NCBI GenBank assembly: GCA_000751295.2
Contig: CCMO02000001.1
Span: forward strand, 2,839,501-2,903,500
Source of the DNA: a bacterium YEK0313
GTDB lineage: Bacteria > Pseudomonadota > Alphaproteobacteria > Rhizobiales > Phreatobacteraceae
DNA length: 64,000 bases
Reading direction: 5' to 3'
Every line of letters begins with the position of its first letter. Position 1 is the first letter of the stretch. The notes under the pieces were generated by a model, which was not told the origin of the DNA, ran no database searches, and was given only the letters and a program-made list of their open reading frames with translations. Made by a program: the position numbers and the translations under genes. Positions 45,457 through 54,619 of this stretch are shown here, in pieces.

Positions 45457-46494
45457 TCAGCGCCGGCGCGAGATCCAGCGGAACAGGCCGTAGACGGCGA
45501 GCGACGACAGCGCCATCAGGGCGAGGGCCCAGAGCGAGCCGTGGTCGACCTCGGCGAGCGGCAGGTCCTTGGTGTTCATGCCGAAAATGCCCGAGATGAG
45601 GGTCGGCGGCAGGAACAGCGAGCCGAGCACGGTGAGCGTGTCGAGGTGCCGGTTGGTCTCGGCGGCGAGCCTCGCGCCGACCTCGTCCTGCAGCAGCCGG
45701 GCGCGCTCGCGCATGGCGACCACCTCGTGGTCGAGCCCGTCGAGCCGCTGGATCAGCCGGACATGCTGCAACTGCAGCAGGGCGGGAATGGCGCTGCCGC
45801 CGTCGCGTTCGACCCTGAGCAGCAGATTGCGAAGGCCGAGAAGCTGGCGGTGCAGCCGCACGCTGAGCCGGCGCAGCCGGCCGAGTTCGGCGCGCTCGTC
45901 GCCGAGCCGGCGGCTGAGCAGGCGATCCTCGATGCCGTCGAGCTCGCTGCCGATATCGTCGACGAGGCCGTCGATGGCATCGGCGACATGGTCGATGACC
46001 GTGTCCAGGAGCCCGGCGACGCTTTTCAGCCGGTAACCTTCGCGCAGCCTCTGGCGGGCGAGCTCGGTCGCATGCAGCGCCTCGTGGCGGGCGGTGACCA
46101 TGCGCCGCTCGGTCATGGCGAAGCGCAGATGGCCGAACTGGTGGGTGACGCGGTTGAGATCGCGCACGAGATCGGCGACCACGCCGTAGATGCAGCCCTC
46201 GGCGACATGGACCTGCTGATGCCGGTCGGCGCCGCGCAGCAGCGCGAGCGCCTGCGGGGGCAGGCCGGAGGCCTGGTCCAGCCAGAGGCCGCTGCGCTGG
46301 TCGGCGAGATTGAAATGCAGCCAGAGCCAGCCGTCGTGGCGATCCCCGATCGGGGCGTCCGGCGCGAGCTCTTCGGCCGATCCGTCGGGATGGATGCGGA
46401 AGGCCCAGACGAGGCCGGGGACGAGGTCCCCGGCCGATGGCGGGCCGGCAGGCGGCCGGGCCGGCGTTTCGGTCGTTTCGATGACGCTGGTCAC
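45457..46494 (-). CDS. CorA/ZntB-type divalent metal transporter
   Basis: 345 residues. A long cytoplasmic N-terminal domain ends in two C-terminal helices separated by the signature GMN (LPPTLISGIFGMNTKDLPLAE). The long helix (LNRVTHQFGHLRFAMTERRMVTARHEAL onward) resembles ZntB, which exports or takes up Zn2+. It starts at GTG 46494, 31 bp after the Pit gene, so the two may be co-transcribed. Confidence 0.78.
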   Translation of the reverse strand: MTSVIETTETPARPPAGPPSAGDLVPGLVWAFRIHPDGSAEELAPDAPIGDRHDGWLWLHFNLADQRSGLWLDQASGLPPQALALLRGADRHQQVHVAEGCIYGVVADLVRDLNRVTHQFGHLRFAMTERRMVTARHEALHATELARQRLREGYRLKSVAGLLDTVIDHVADAIDGLVDDIGSELDGIEDRLLSRRLGDERAELGRLRRLSVRLHRQLLGLRNLLLRVERDGGSAIPALLQLQHVRLIQRLDGLDHEVVAMRERARLLQDEVGARLAAETNRHLDTLTVLGSLFLPPTLISGIFGMNTKDLPLAEVDHGSLWALALMALSSLAVYGLFRWISRRR

Positions 46495-46525
46495 GGCCGC
46501 TCTCTCGGGATGGCGTTGCGTCGGA

Positions 46526-48142
46526 TCAGAAGATCTGGCGGAAGAAGACGTAGAGGCCGGCCGAGAGCATGATGGCGATGGGCAGGGTCAGCACCCAGGC
46601 CATCAGCAGGTTGCGCACGGTCGACATCTGCAGCCCGGAGCCGTTGGCGGCCATGGTGCCGGCGACGCCCGAGGACAGGACGTGGGTGGTCGACACCGGC
46701 AGGCCGTAGACGTCGGCTGCCGCGATCGTGCCGGCCGCCACGAGCTCCGCCGAGGCGCCCTGAGCATAGGTCAGGTGGGTCTTGCCGATCTTCTCGCCGA
46801 CCGTCACGACGATGCGCTTCCAGCCGACCATGGTGCCGAGGCCGAGCGCGATGGCGACCGCGACCTTGACCCAGAGCGGGATGAACTTGGTGGCGCTGTC
46901 GAGCGACTTCTTGTAGGCGCCGATCGTGGCGACCTCCGCCGCCGAAAGGTCGTTGGCCTTGTCCTTCATGAGGAAGCGCAGGGCTTCGGAGGCGAGGTAC
47001 ATGTCGTTGCGGGTATTGCCGACGGCTTCTGCCGGCACTTTCGACAACGAACCATAGCGGGTGACCTGCGAGGAGATGTCGGAGATCAGCGCGGAGAGCG
47101 CGGGATAGGTGGCATTGGTGATCTTGCGCTGCGAGACGTAGATGGTCACGGCCTGGCGCGGATCGGCGACGATCATCGCGGCTTCCGACTTCGCCTCGAC
47201 CACCGCCTTGGCCGCGGCCGAGTTCTGCTGGAAGGTGGCGATCTCGGAGTCCGGCATGGCGCGGTTCAGCGCATAGGCCATCGGCACGGTGCCGATCAGG
47301 ATCAGCATGATCAGGCCCATGCCCTTCTGCCCGTCATTGGAACCGTGGGCGAAGCTGACGCCGGTGCAGGTGGCGATCAGGATGCCGCGGATCCACCACG
47401 GCGGCGGCTGATTGCCCTTCGGCTCGGCGTAGAGCTCGGGATTGCGCACGAGGACCTTGAGCGACAGCAGGACGAGCGCGGCGGCACAGAAGCCGAACAG
47501 CGGCGAGAGCAGCAGCGACCAGCCGATTTCGGTGGCCTTGGTCCAGTCGACGCCGGCCGTGCCGTCGCCGCCCGACATCAGCGCATTGGCGATGCCGACG
47601 CCGATGATCGAGCCGATCAGGGTGTGCGAGCTCGAAGCCGGCAGACCGAGATACCAGGTGCCGAGGTTCCAGATGATCGCGGCGATCAGCAGCGCGAAGA
47701 CCATGGCGAAGCCGGCGCCCGAGCCGACCTGCAGGATCAGCTCCACCGGCAGCAGCGAGATGATGCCGAAGGCGACCGCGCCGCTCGACACCATCACGCC
47801 CAGGAAGTTGAAGAAGCCGGACCAGACCACGGCGACATTGGCCGGCAGCGAGTGGGTGTAGATGACGGTCGCCACCGCATTGGCGGTGTCGTGGAAGCCG
47901 TTCACGAACTCGAAGCCGAGCGCGATCAGCAGCGCGATGAAGAGCAGAAGATAGGGCAGGAAGGTCGTGATCCGGGCGCCCGAGGCATCGACGTCGGCAT
48001 AGAGGCTATAGGCGACGTAGAGGAGGCCGGCGGCGAGCAGGCCGAAGAACAGGATGGCGGTGAGCGGATTGGAATCGTGGTCCAGTTTCGGTCGCTTGGC
48101 GACCCCGGGATCCAGCGATCCGTTGAGTGTTGCGTCAGTCAT
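46526..48142 (-). CDS. pit: Pit-family inorganic phosphate transporter
   Basis: 538 residues, about ten membrane helices in two repeats. Both Pit signatures are present: FVNGFHDTANAVATVIYTHSLPANVAVVWSGFFNFLGV in the N-terminal half and GLPVSTTHVLSSGVAGTMAANGSG in the C-terminal half. The central hydrophilic region (about 300-420, helical) is the usual PitA insert. It imports phosphate (as metal-phosphate) with protons. GAGGAG lies eight bases before ATG 48142. Confidence 0.9.
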   Translation of the reverse strand: MTDATLNGSLDPGVAKRPKLDHDSNPLTAILFFGLLAAGLLYVAYSLYADVDASGARITTFLPYLLLFIALLIALGFEFVNGFHDTANAVATVIYTHSLPANVAVVWSGFFNFLGVMVSSGAVAFGIISLLPVELILQVGSGAGFAMVFALLIAAIIWNLGTWYLGLPASSSHTLIGSIIGVGIANALMSGGDGTAGVDWTKATEIGWSLLLSPLFGFCAAALVLLSLKVLVRNPELYAEPKGNQPPPWWIRGILIATCTGVSFAHGSNDGQKGMGLIMLILIGTVPMAYALNRAMPDSEIATFQQNSAAAKAVVEAKSEAAMIVADPRQAVTIYVSQRKITNATYPALSALISDISSQVTRYGSLSKVPAEAVGNTRNDMYLASEALRFLMKDKANDLSAAEVATIGAYKKSLDSATKFIPLWVKVAVAIALGLGTMVGWKRIVVTVGEKIGKTHLTYAQGASAELVAAGTIAAADVYGLPVSTTHVLSSGVAGTMAANGSGLQMSTVRNLLMAWVLTLPIAIMLSAGLYVFFRQIF

Positions 48143-48390
48143 CGTTGCCACTCCTCGACAATTCGGGAGCGACACTCTCTCCGGCCCATGACGCCTGGAT
48201 GACCGATTCATTGAGCTTTTGTTGGAATGGCTGGCCGGAGCGCCGAATGCGCGCGGCCGAGCATTTGCCGGCCCTGGGCGACCTCTCCGTCACATGCCTG
48301 GCATCAAGGCCGGTCTAGACCTGAATGCAAGGATCGCTATCCGGCTCATGTCGAGCCGTGGCGGAACACCAGTGCGCCGCGGGTTGCGTC

Positions 48391-49287
48391 ATGTCAGGGC
48401 TGTCCGATGTCGTCCGCTCGTCCCGAGGCATGACCGTGGCGCTGGTCATGGCGCTCGCCATGCCGTCGCCCGCCTTCAGCCAGTTGCTGGAGCCGCGCGC
48501 CGGCGAGCCGCTGACGGTCGAATACGGCTACATCACCAATTCCGCCATGCCGTCGGCTGGAACGGCGACGATCGAATGGGACAGTTCAGGCCTGTTCGGC
48601 CGGAGCGGGCGCTATTTCATTTCCGCGGACAACCAGCTGACATTGTCCTATGCGCCGACCGACCGGCTGCAGATCTCCTTCGGCCCGCAATTCACCTGGG
48701 CTTCCGTTCATTCGGTCTCCGGCCTCCCCGATGGAGCCCGTGCGCTGCTCGGCGGCTTCGGCGGCTCGCTGCGCCTCGGCCTCCTCGATCGCGCGACCAA
48801 TCCTGTCGGTGTCGCCCTCGAGATCGCGCCGCAATGGCGTTTCGCCGACGAGGCGGTGCGGCGCGGCACGGGATATGGCGCTGTCGCGACGCTGGCCATC
48901 GACCGGGAGCTCATTCCCGGGCGGCTGTTCGGCGCGCTCAACCTGTCCTACGAATATGCCGTCCAGCGGATCAACGGCGTTCCCGGCATGAGCCGCGGCT
49001 CGCGCGCCGGCCTCGGCGTCGCGCTCGCCTCGCCGCTGACGAAGTCCATCCATGTCGGCATGGAGTTCCGCTATCTCATGCGCCTGGAGGGTTTCGGCAT
49101 GGGCAAGCTGCAGGGGCGGGCCCTCTATCTCGGTCCGACCCTCTATGCCGATCTCGGCAACAACTGGTGGATGTCGTTGAGTTGGCAGGCGCAGATCACC
49201 GGCAACGAGGTCGGCAACCCGGTCGCGCTCGACCTGAACGGCTTCGAACGCCATCAGGTCCGCCTGCATCTCGGCTATCAGTTCTGA
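48391..49287 (+). CDS. Probable outer-membrane beta-barrel protein
   Basis: 298 residues. A signal peptide (GMTVALVMALAMPSPAFSQ) is followed by alternating strands with aromatic girdles (LTVEYGYITNS, LQISFGPQFTW, FGALNLSYEYAV, VGMEFRYLMRLEGFG, WWMSLSWQAQITG) and a C-terminal HLGYQF, the Bam-recognised pattern ending in phenylalanine. No known porin family is recognised. The start at ATG 48391 precedes the signal hydrophobic core; ATG 48430 is possible. Confidence 0.6.
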   Translation: MSGLSDVVRSSRGMTVALVMALAMPSPAFSQLLEPRAGEPLTVEYGYITNSAMPSAGTATIEWDSSGLFGRSGRYFISADNQLTLSYAPTDRLQISFGPQFTWASVHSVSGLPDGARALLGGFGGSLRLGLLDRATNPVGVALEIAPQWRFADEAVRRGTGYGAVATLAIDRELIPGRLFGALNLSYEYAVQRINGVPGMSRGSRAGLGVALASPLTKSIHVGMEFRYLMRLEGFGMGKLQGRALYLGPTLYADLGNNWWMSLSWQAQITGNEVGNPVALDLNGFERHQVRLHLGYQF

Positions 49288-49293
49288 CGGCGC

Positions 49294-50133
49294 TCAATGT
49301 GCCATCAGCACGGGCACGGGGCTGGCGCCGAGAATGTCGCGCGTCGTGCCGCCGAGCACCCATTCGCGCAGGCGCGAATGGCCATAGCCGCCCATGACGA
49401 TGAGGTCGATCGCGCCGCGGGCGGCTTCTTCGAGCAGCGCCTGGGGCACGCTCATGCCCTCCGAGGCGAGCGTCTTGACCTCGACCTTGCCGCCATGGCG
49501 GGCGAGGTGGCGGGCCATGGCAGCCGCCGGGGCGCCCGAGCCGTCGGGATCAGCATCGACCATGACGAGATCGACGCGTGTCGCCCGGGCGATGAAGGGC
49601 AGGGCTTCGGCAACGGCTCGCGCGGCATCGTGGGTGTCGCGCCAGGCCACCAGGATGCGCTGGATCGGCCCCCGGGCGGTCAGGCCCGGCGGCACGAACA
49701 GGGTGCCTCGGCCCGAATCCGACAGGACCTCCTCGGCGAAGCCGTCCCAGTTGATGCCCTCGCCGCCGCGATAGGGCGCGGTCGCGATGAAGAGGTCCGC
49801 GGCGCGGGCGGCGGAGGCCGCGGCGCGGCCGAACTCGCCCAGCCGGAGATCGTGGCGGGCGAGCTCGACCGGCAGGCCGGACCGCTTCATCCGTTCGAGC
49901 AGCCTGGCCGACGTGTTTTCGCCCTCGGCCCTCGCGGCATCTTCGAGCTCGGTGAAGGCGGCGGCGGCCGCCGCCGCCGCATCGGGCGTCGCCATGGCGG
50001 CGATGTCGGGCAGGACGTTGGTGTAGAGGCCAGTGATATGCGCGCCGTCGGGGGTGGCGAAGGCTTCGGCATGGGACAGGCGGAACTCGTCCTCGGCACT
50101 GCCGTCCAGATGCACCACGATGTCCTTGATCAT
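49294..50133 (-). CDS. Universal stress protein, two-domain type
   Basis: 279 residues, two UspA folds in tandem. The C-terminal half has the ATP-binding motif MGGYGHSRLREWVLGGTTRDIL; the N-terminal half is degenerate. Such tandem proteins are common in rhizobia and respond to stationary phase or oxygen stress. ATG 50133 has CGGAG seven bases upstream. It converges on the beta-barrel gene six bases away. Confidence 0.85.
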   Translation of the reverse strand: MIKDIVVHLDGSAEDEFRLSHAEAFATPDGAHITGLYTNVLPDIAAMATPDAAAAAAAAFTELEDAARAEGENTSARLLERMKRSGLPVELARHDLRLGEFGRAAASAARAADLFIATAPYRGGEGINWDGFAEEVLSDSGRGTLFVPPGLTARGPIQRILVAWRDTHDAARAVAEALPFIARATRVDLVMVDADPDGSGAPAAAMARHLARHGGKVEVKTLASEGMSVPQALLEEAARGAIDLIVMGGYGHSRLREWVLGGTTRDILGASPVPVLMAH

Positions 50134-50361
50134 TGCACAGCTCCGCTTTCGTGCGCCGCCGTGCCCGCGATCTCCGCCCGCGCCGCAATTGGCGCAGAGC
50201 GACGTCGGCATGGCGGCGCGCGCATGGTCGCCGGCAGGCACCGGCTCCCCGAGACTAGACCATCTCGGGGTGGCCGATGCCAGACGTGAGCGCATGGCCG
50301 CCCGTCGCGGCGAGCCGGTTGCGGGGTGGTCGCAGCCGGTTTCGCCGTTCGGACTCGGCGG

Positions 50362-50706
50362 TCAGGCCGCGCGGTCGTGCGGTTGCATCCGCTCGACCAG
50401 GCCCTGGACCGAGCGCGCGACTTCTTCGAACTCGCCGGTGTAGTCGGCGCTCGCCCGGTCCCAGAACGCCCGGTTGAGCCGCGCCAGCGCCTCCGGATCT
50501 TTCGCGTCGGCGAGGCCGCTGAAGAATTCCCGCTGGGCGTCGAGCCGCCTGAGCACGAAACTGAACCCTTCCTCCACGAGATGCTGGCCTGTCGCCCAGA
50601 CCTCGCGCTGACCGTCCATCAGGCTGGTCAGGAGCACGGGTGGCATGGGGGCTGCGGTGGAGGCCTGACCGTTGCCGGCCTCGGAGCGAACATCCTGATT
50701 GGCCAT
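50362..50706 (-). CDS. Phasin-like protein
   Basis: 114 residues, mostly amphipathic helix (LLTSLMDGQREVWATGQHLVEEGFSFVLRRLDAQREFFSGLADAKDPEALARLNRAFWDRASADYTGEFEEVARSVQGLVERM). The pattern of helices and the A/E-rich stretches resemble phasin-family granule proteins. Identity is tentative. AAAGG lies eight bases before ATG 50706. Nearby bdhA and patatin genes relate to polyhydroxybutyrate. Confidence 0.45.
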   Translation of the reverse strand: MANQDVRSEAGNGQASTAAPMPPVLLTSLMDGQREVWATGQHLVEEGFSFVLRRLDAQREFFSGLADAKDPEALARLNRAFWDRASADYTGEFEEVARSVQGLVERMQPHDRAA

Positions 50707-50936
50707 GTCCTGAGCCTTTCGGGTGAGCAATGTTGCGGGTGGCTGCCGTCCGGACGAACGCCACAGGCTCCGCAGCCTTCGAGAGCTGCGGATGACACCG
50801 CCACGCGGGGCGGGCGCTGGAACGCTGTCACGGACGGCGCGACGATGGCACCGGCTTTCCGGCCTTTGTGAGGCGCGGGTCCGCGGCGGCCATGGCCGGC
50901 CGAAAAATATCAGATGATGCCGCGACCAGCCGCGCC

Positions 50937-51698
50937 TCACGCCTTCAGGCGATAGCCGGTGCGGAACATCCAGCCGATGATGCCGAGGCAGACGGCGAGC
51001 ATGAGCGCGGTGGCGCCGAGGCTGATCAGGATCGGCACGTCGCCGACCCCGAAGAAGCTCCAGCGGAAGCCGCTGATCAGATAGACGACGGGGTTGAACA
51101 TCGCGACCGTCTGCCAGAACGGCGGCAGCACGCTGACCGGATAGAAGCTGCCGCCGAGAAAGGTCAGCGGCGTGATGATCAGGAGCGGGATCACCTGCAG
51201 CTTCTCGAAGCCGTCGGCCCAGATGCCGATGATGAAGCCGAACAGGCTGAAATTGATCGCGGTCAGCACCAGGAAGGCCAGCATCCAGAGCGGGTGCGCG
51301 ATGGTCAGCGGCACGAACAGGCCGGCGGTCGCGAGGATGATCACGCCGAGGATGATCGACTTGGTCGCGGCCGCGCCGACATAGCCGATGACGATCTCGA
51401 TATAGGAGATCGGCGCCGACAGGATCTCGTAGATCGTGCCGGTGAAGCGCGGGAAGTAGATGCCGAAGGACGCGTTCGAGACGCTCTGGGTCAGCAGCAT
51501 CAGCATGATCAGGCCCGGCACCAGGAAGGCGCCGTAGCTGACGCCCTCGATTTCGGTGATGCGCGAGCCGATGGCGGCGCCGAACACGACGAAATAGAGG
51601 GATGTGGAGATGACGGGCGAGACGATGCTCTGCAGCAGCGTGCGGCCCGTGCGCGCCATTTCGAACAGGTATATGGCGCGGATCGCCGGCAGGTTCAT
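50937..51698 (-). CDS. ABC-2 type exporter permease
   Basis: 253 residues with six membrane helices (ISTSLYFVVFGAAIG, YGAFLVPGLIMLMLLTQSV, TPLTFLGGSFYPVSVLPPFWQ). The family covers exporters of polysaccharide, lipid or drugs (YadH, NodJ, DrrB). It overlaps its ATPase gene by four bases, forming a half-pair transporter. Substrate not known. Confidence 0.85.
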   Translation of the reverse strand: MNLPAIRAIYLFEMARTGRTLLQSIVSPVISTSLYFVVFGAAIGSRITEIEGVSYGAFLVPGLIMLMLLTQSVSNASFGIYFPRFTGTIYEILSAPISYIEIVIGYVGAAATKSIILGVIILATAGLFVPLTIAHPLWMLAFLVLTAINFSLFGFIIGIWADGFEKLQVIPLLIITPLTFLGGSFYPVSVLPPFWQTVAMFNPVVYLISGFRWSFFGVGDVPILISLGATALMLAVCLGIIGWMFRTGYRLKA

Positions 51699-52618
51699 GT
51701 CTTGCTCACGAGATCGACGAAAATATCCTCCAGCGAGCTCTGCGTGGTGTGCAGGTCGCGGAAGGCGATGCCGGCCCGGTTGAGGTCGGCCAGCAGCGCG
51801 GCGACGCGCGAGCCTTCGCCGTTTCCGTCATAATGATAGGTCATGGTGCTGCCGTCGGCATTCAGCGTCAGGCCGTAGCCGGCAAGCGCCTCCGGCAGGG
51901 CATCGAGCCGGCCGGCGAGCTCCAGCACGAGCTGCTTCTTGCCGAGCTTGCGCATCAGCTCGGCCTTGTCCTCGGTCAGGATGATCTCGCCGCGGTTGAT
52001 GACGCCGATCCGGTCGGCCATCTCCTCGGCTTCCTCGATGTAATGGGTCGTCAGGATGACCGTGGTGCCGGCTTCGCGCAGGGTCCGGATCACCTGCCAC
52101 ATGTCCTTGCGCAGCTCGACGTCGACGCCGGCGGTCGGCTCGTCGAGGAACAGCACCTTGGGTTCGTGCGCGAGCGCCTTGGCGATCAGCACGCGGCGCT
52201 TCATGCCGCCGGACAGGGTCAGGATCTTGCTGTCCTTCTTGTCCCACAGCGAGAGATCCTTCAGCACCTTCTCGATCAGATCGGGGTCGGCTTTCTTGCC
52301 GAACAGGCCGCGGCTGAACGAGACGGTCGCCCGGACGGTCTCGAACGTGTCGGTCGCCAGTTCCTGCGGCACCAGCCCGATCGACGCGCGCGCCTTCCTG
52401 TAGTCGCGCACGATGTCGTGGCCGTCCACCAGGATGCTGCCCGAGGAGGCGTTGACGATGCCGCAGATGATGCCGATCAGCGTGGTCTTGCCGGCGCCGT
52501 TCGGGCCCAGCAGGGCGAAGATTTCGCCGCGCCGGATGGTGAGATCGATCGATTTGAGGGCCTGGAAGCCGGACGCATAGGTCTTCGACAGATTCGAAAC
52601 GGAAATGATCGGCTGCAT
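51695..52618 (-). CDS. ABC-2 type exporter ATPase
   Basis: 307 residues. Walker A GPNGAGKTT, Q-loop VPQELATDTFETV, signature LSGGMKRRVLIAKAL, Walker B VLFLDEPTAGVD. The C-terminal 80 residues form the DrrA/NodI-like extension. It energises the permease encoded next. Confidence 0.87.
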   Translation of the reverse strand: MQPIISVSNLSKTYASGFQALKSIDLTIRRGEIFALLGPNGAGKTTLIGIICGIVNASSGSILVDGHDIVRDYRKARASIGLVPQELATDTFETVRATVSFSRGLFGKKADPDLIEKVLKDLSLWDKKDSKILTLSGGMKRRVLIAKALAHEPKVLFLDEPTAGVDVELRKDMWQVIRTLREAGTTVILTTHYIEEAEEMADRIGVINRGEIILTEDKAELMRKLGKKQLVLELAGRLDALPEALAGYGLTLNADGSTMTYHYDGNGEGSRVAALLADLNRAGIAFRDLHTTQSSLEDIFVDLVSKT

Positions 52619-52721
52619 GAGGCCGATCTTATCCGAACCGCTTCGGCGACACGAGACCGCCGCCGCGCAAAGACCCTTTTGCAGAAGATCATGGCTGTGG
52701 ACGATGCGGCGCGCGCCCGGC

Positions 52722-53051
52722 TCATTCCGGCAGCAGCTTGAGGGCGACGATGCCGCCGACGATGACGACGACCGCGGCGAGGCGGGCCGCGCTCATCTGC
52801 TCGCCGAACAGCAAGAGGCCGGCGCCGACCGAGCCGACCGCGCCGATGCCGGTCCAGACCGCATAGGCCGTGCCGAGCGGCAGGATTCTGAGCGCCTGGG
52901 TGAGCAGGCCCAGAAACACGACGAGGGCCGCGATCGAGGCCGCGGTCCAGCCATGGCGGCTGTAGCCGTCGGAGAGCTTGGTGGTGACCGCCCAGACGAC
53001 GTCGGCAAGGCCCGACAGGACGAGCAAGGTCCAGGCGAAGGCGGGCGACAT
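52722..53051 (-). CDS. SMR-family transporter (SugE/Gdx-like) with aspartate at the central site
   Basis: 109 residues, four membrane helices (WTLLVLSGLADVVWAVTTKL; GWTAASIAALVVFLGLL; LPLGTAYAVWTGIGAVGSVGAGLLLF; AARLAAVVVIVGGIVALKLL). The central carboxylate, glutamate in SugE (GLLEVVWA) and in EmrE (E14), is D17 here (GLADVVWA). YAVWTGIGAVG is the usual SMR signature. SugE/Gdx members export guanidinium. ATG 53051. The substitution makes the predicted transport weaker or altered. Confidence 0.8.
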   Translation of the reverse strand: MSPAFAWTLLVLSGLADVVWAVTTKLSDGYSRHGWTAASIAALVVFLGLLTQALRILPLGTAYAVWTGIGAVGSVGAGLLLFGEQMSAARLAAVVVIVGGIVALKLLPE

Positions 53052-53240
53052 GTGCGGAACTCCGTGACGGTGGCGGGGCGGCACCGGCCGGGCGGCGCCG
53101 GCTGTTGACATGGCCTCTGCGCGTCGCGCCTGCGATCTGCTTTTCTGCCGTCCGGGCCTGCGCGCGCGCGCAGGCCGGTTCCCCGGCCACGCGGCGATGG
53201 GCCACCTGTTCGGTTCGAATTGACAGGCCGCGCGGCAGAT

Positions 53241-53275
53241 CGATACGATAACTATCAATACTATAATATCGACTG
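53241..53275. promoter_or_regulatory. AT-rich P450 promoter region with CGATACG element
   Basis: CGATACG (53241-53247) lies in a strikingly AT-rich patch that ends about 20 bp before the P450 start. It continues ATAACTATCAATACTATAAT, a likely promoter core. The element is shared with the three other promoters of the cluster. Confidence 0.4.
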
Positions 53276-53296
53276 GCAATACGAGGGAGTGGTGGC

Positions 53297-54520
53297 ATGA
53301 CGGCTGAGGTCTTGGACGGGGCGGCCGGCCGGCCGGCGCCGGTCATCGAGGTCGATCCTTTCGCGGACGAGACACTGAACGAACCCTTCGCGATGCATCG
53401 TGCCGTGCGTGAGGCCGGGCCGGTGGCTTATCTCAGCCGCTACGACGTCCACGTCATGGGCCGCCATCGCGACATCATGCCGGTCCTGCGCGACTGGGAG
53501 ACCTTCTCCTCCACCGGCGGCTCCGGCCTTGCGGACATCCGCAAGCCCGGCGCCTGGCGGCCTGGCAGCCCGATTGTCGAGGTCGACCCGCCCGATCACA
53601 CGCGCGTGCGCTCCGCCCTGCAGCGCATCCTGTCGCCGGCCCAGATCCGCGCCTGGCGCGAGAGCTTCGAGGCCGACGCCGACAGACTGGTGGCCGAATT
53701 GGTCGAACGCGGCTCCTTCTGCGGGGTCGACGATCTCGCCGAGACCTATGTCGCCAACACCTTCCCCGATGCGCTGGGCCTGCAGCGGTCGCCGGAGCGG
53801 CGGCCCAACCTGTTTCTCCTGGGCGAGCTGAACTTCGACGGGCAGGGGCCGCGCAATCCGCGCTACGAGGCGACCCAGGCGCGTGCCAACCTGATCATGG
53901 ATTGGCAGGATGAGATGATGAAGCGCGAGAGCATGCTGCCCGGCGGCTTCGGCGAAAAGGTCTTCAAGGCCGCCGATGCCGGCGAGATCGCGCCGGAAAT
54001 CGCGCCGCTGCTCATCCGGTCGTTCCTGCGCGGCGGGCTCGACACGACGACCAGCAGCATTTCGGCGGCGCTCTGGTATCTCGCCCGCGATCCCCGGCAA
54101 TGGGCGCTGCTGCGCGAGGATCCGGCGCGGGCGCGTGTCGCGCTCGAAGAGGCGATGCGGCTCGAAACGCCGATCCAGAACGTCTGCCGGCAGACGACCC
54201 GCGACGTCGTGATCGACGGCACCAAGGTCGGGAACGACAGCAAGATCCTGATCATCCTGGCTTCGGCGAACCGCGACCCCGATTATTGGGACCGGCCCGA
54301 CGATTATGATCTCACCCGCTCGACGCTCGGCCATCTCGCGCTCGGCACCGGCGTTCACATGTGCATCGGCCAGATGATCGCCCGCCTCGAAGGCGAGGCG
54401 GTGCTGAAGGCCATGGCAGCGCGGGTCGGCACCCTGACGCTTACCGGCGAGCCGACGCGGCGGCTGAACAACAATCTGCGCAGCCTGGCCACGCTGCCGC
54501 TCGCAGTGACGCCGGCCTGA
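53297..54520 (+). CDS. Cytochrome P450, CYP199-like
   Basis: 407 residues, a soluble bacterial P450. Heme-binding Cys is C356 in LALGTGVHMCIGQ, the I-helix reads RGGLDTTTS (247-251), and ExxR is E285-A-M-R288. HTRV at 101 and FSSTGGSGLADI at 70-81 resemble CYP199 enzymes, which O-demethylate 4-methoxybenzoates in Rhodopseudomonas. Electron supply probably comes from the ferredoxin reductase downstream; no ferredoxin gene is adjacent. Substrate is a guess by likeness. Confidence 0.85.
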   Translation: MTAEVLDGAAGRPAPVIEVDPFADETLNEPFAMHRAVREAGPVAYLSRYDVHVMGRHRDIMPVLRDWETFSSTGGSGLADIRKPGAWRPGSPIVEVDPPDHTRVRSALQRILSPAQIRAWRESFEADADRLVAELVERGSFCGVDDLAETYVANTFPDALGLQRSPERRPNLFLLGELNFDGQGPRNPRYEATQARANLIMDWQDEMMKRESMLPGGFGEKVFKAADAGEIAPEIAPLLIRSFLRGGLDTTTSSISAALWYLARDPRQWALLREDPARARVALEEAMRLETPIQNVCRQTTRDVVIDGTKVGNDSKILIILASANRDPDYWDRPDDYDLTRSTLGHLALGTGVHMCIGQMIARLEGEAVLKAMAARVGTLTLTGEPTRRLNNNLRSLATLPLAVTPA

Positions 54521-54619
54521 CGCTGAGGGAAGGGCAGGGCTGCGATGGCGGTCCTGGCTTTTTGCCGCGGCATTCCCCAATTGCCCCGGTGACGTTTGAA
54601 CTTGACCGGGATGAGGGCC

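Noticed and set aside
48363..48388. GGAAC followed by GTT upstream of the beta-barrel gene
   Set aside because: The spacing is only 15 nt to GTT and there is no CGTT at the proper place, so it does not fit the sigma-EcfG consensus.
50817..50845. GGAAC near the phasin-like gene
   Set aside because: It points away from that gene, no CGTT follows at the right spacing and no plus-strand gene follows.
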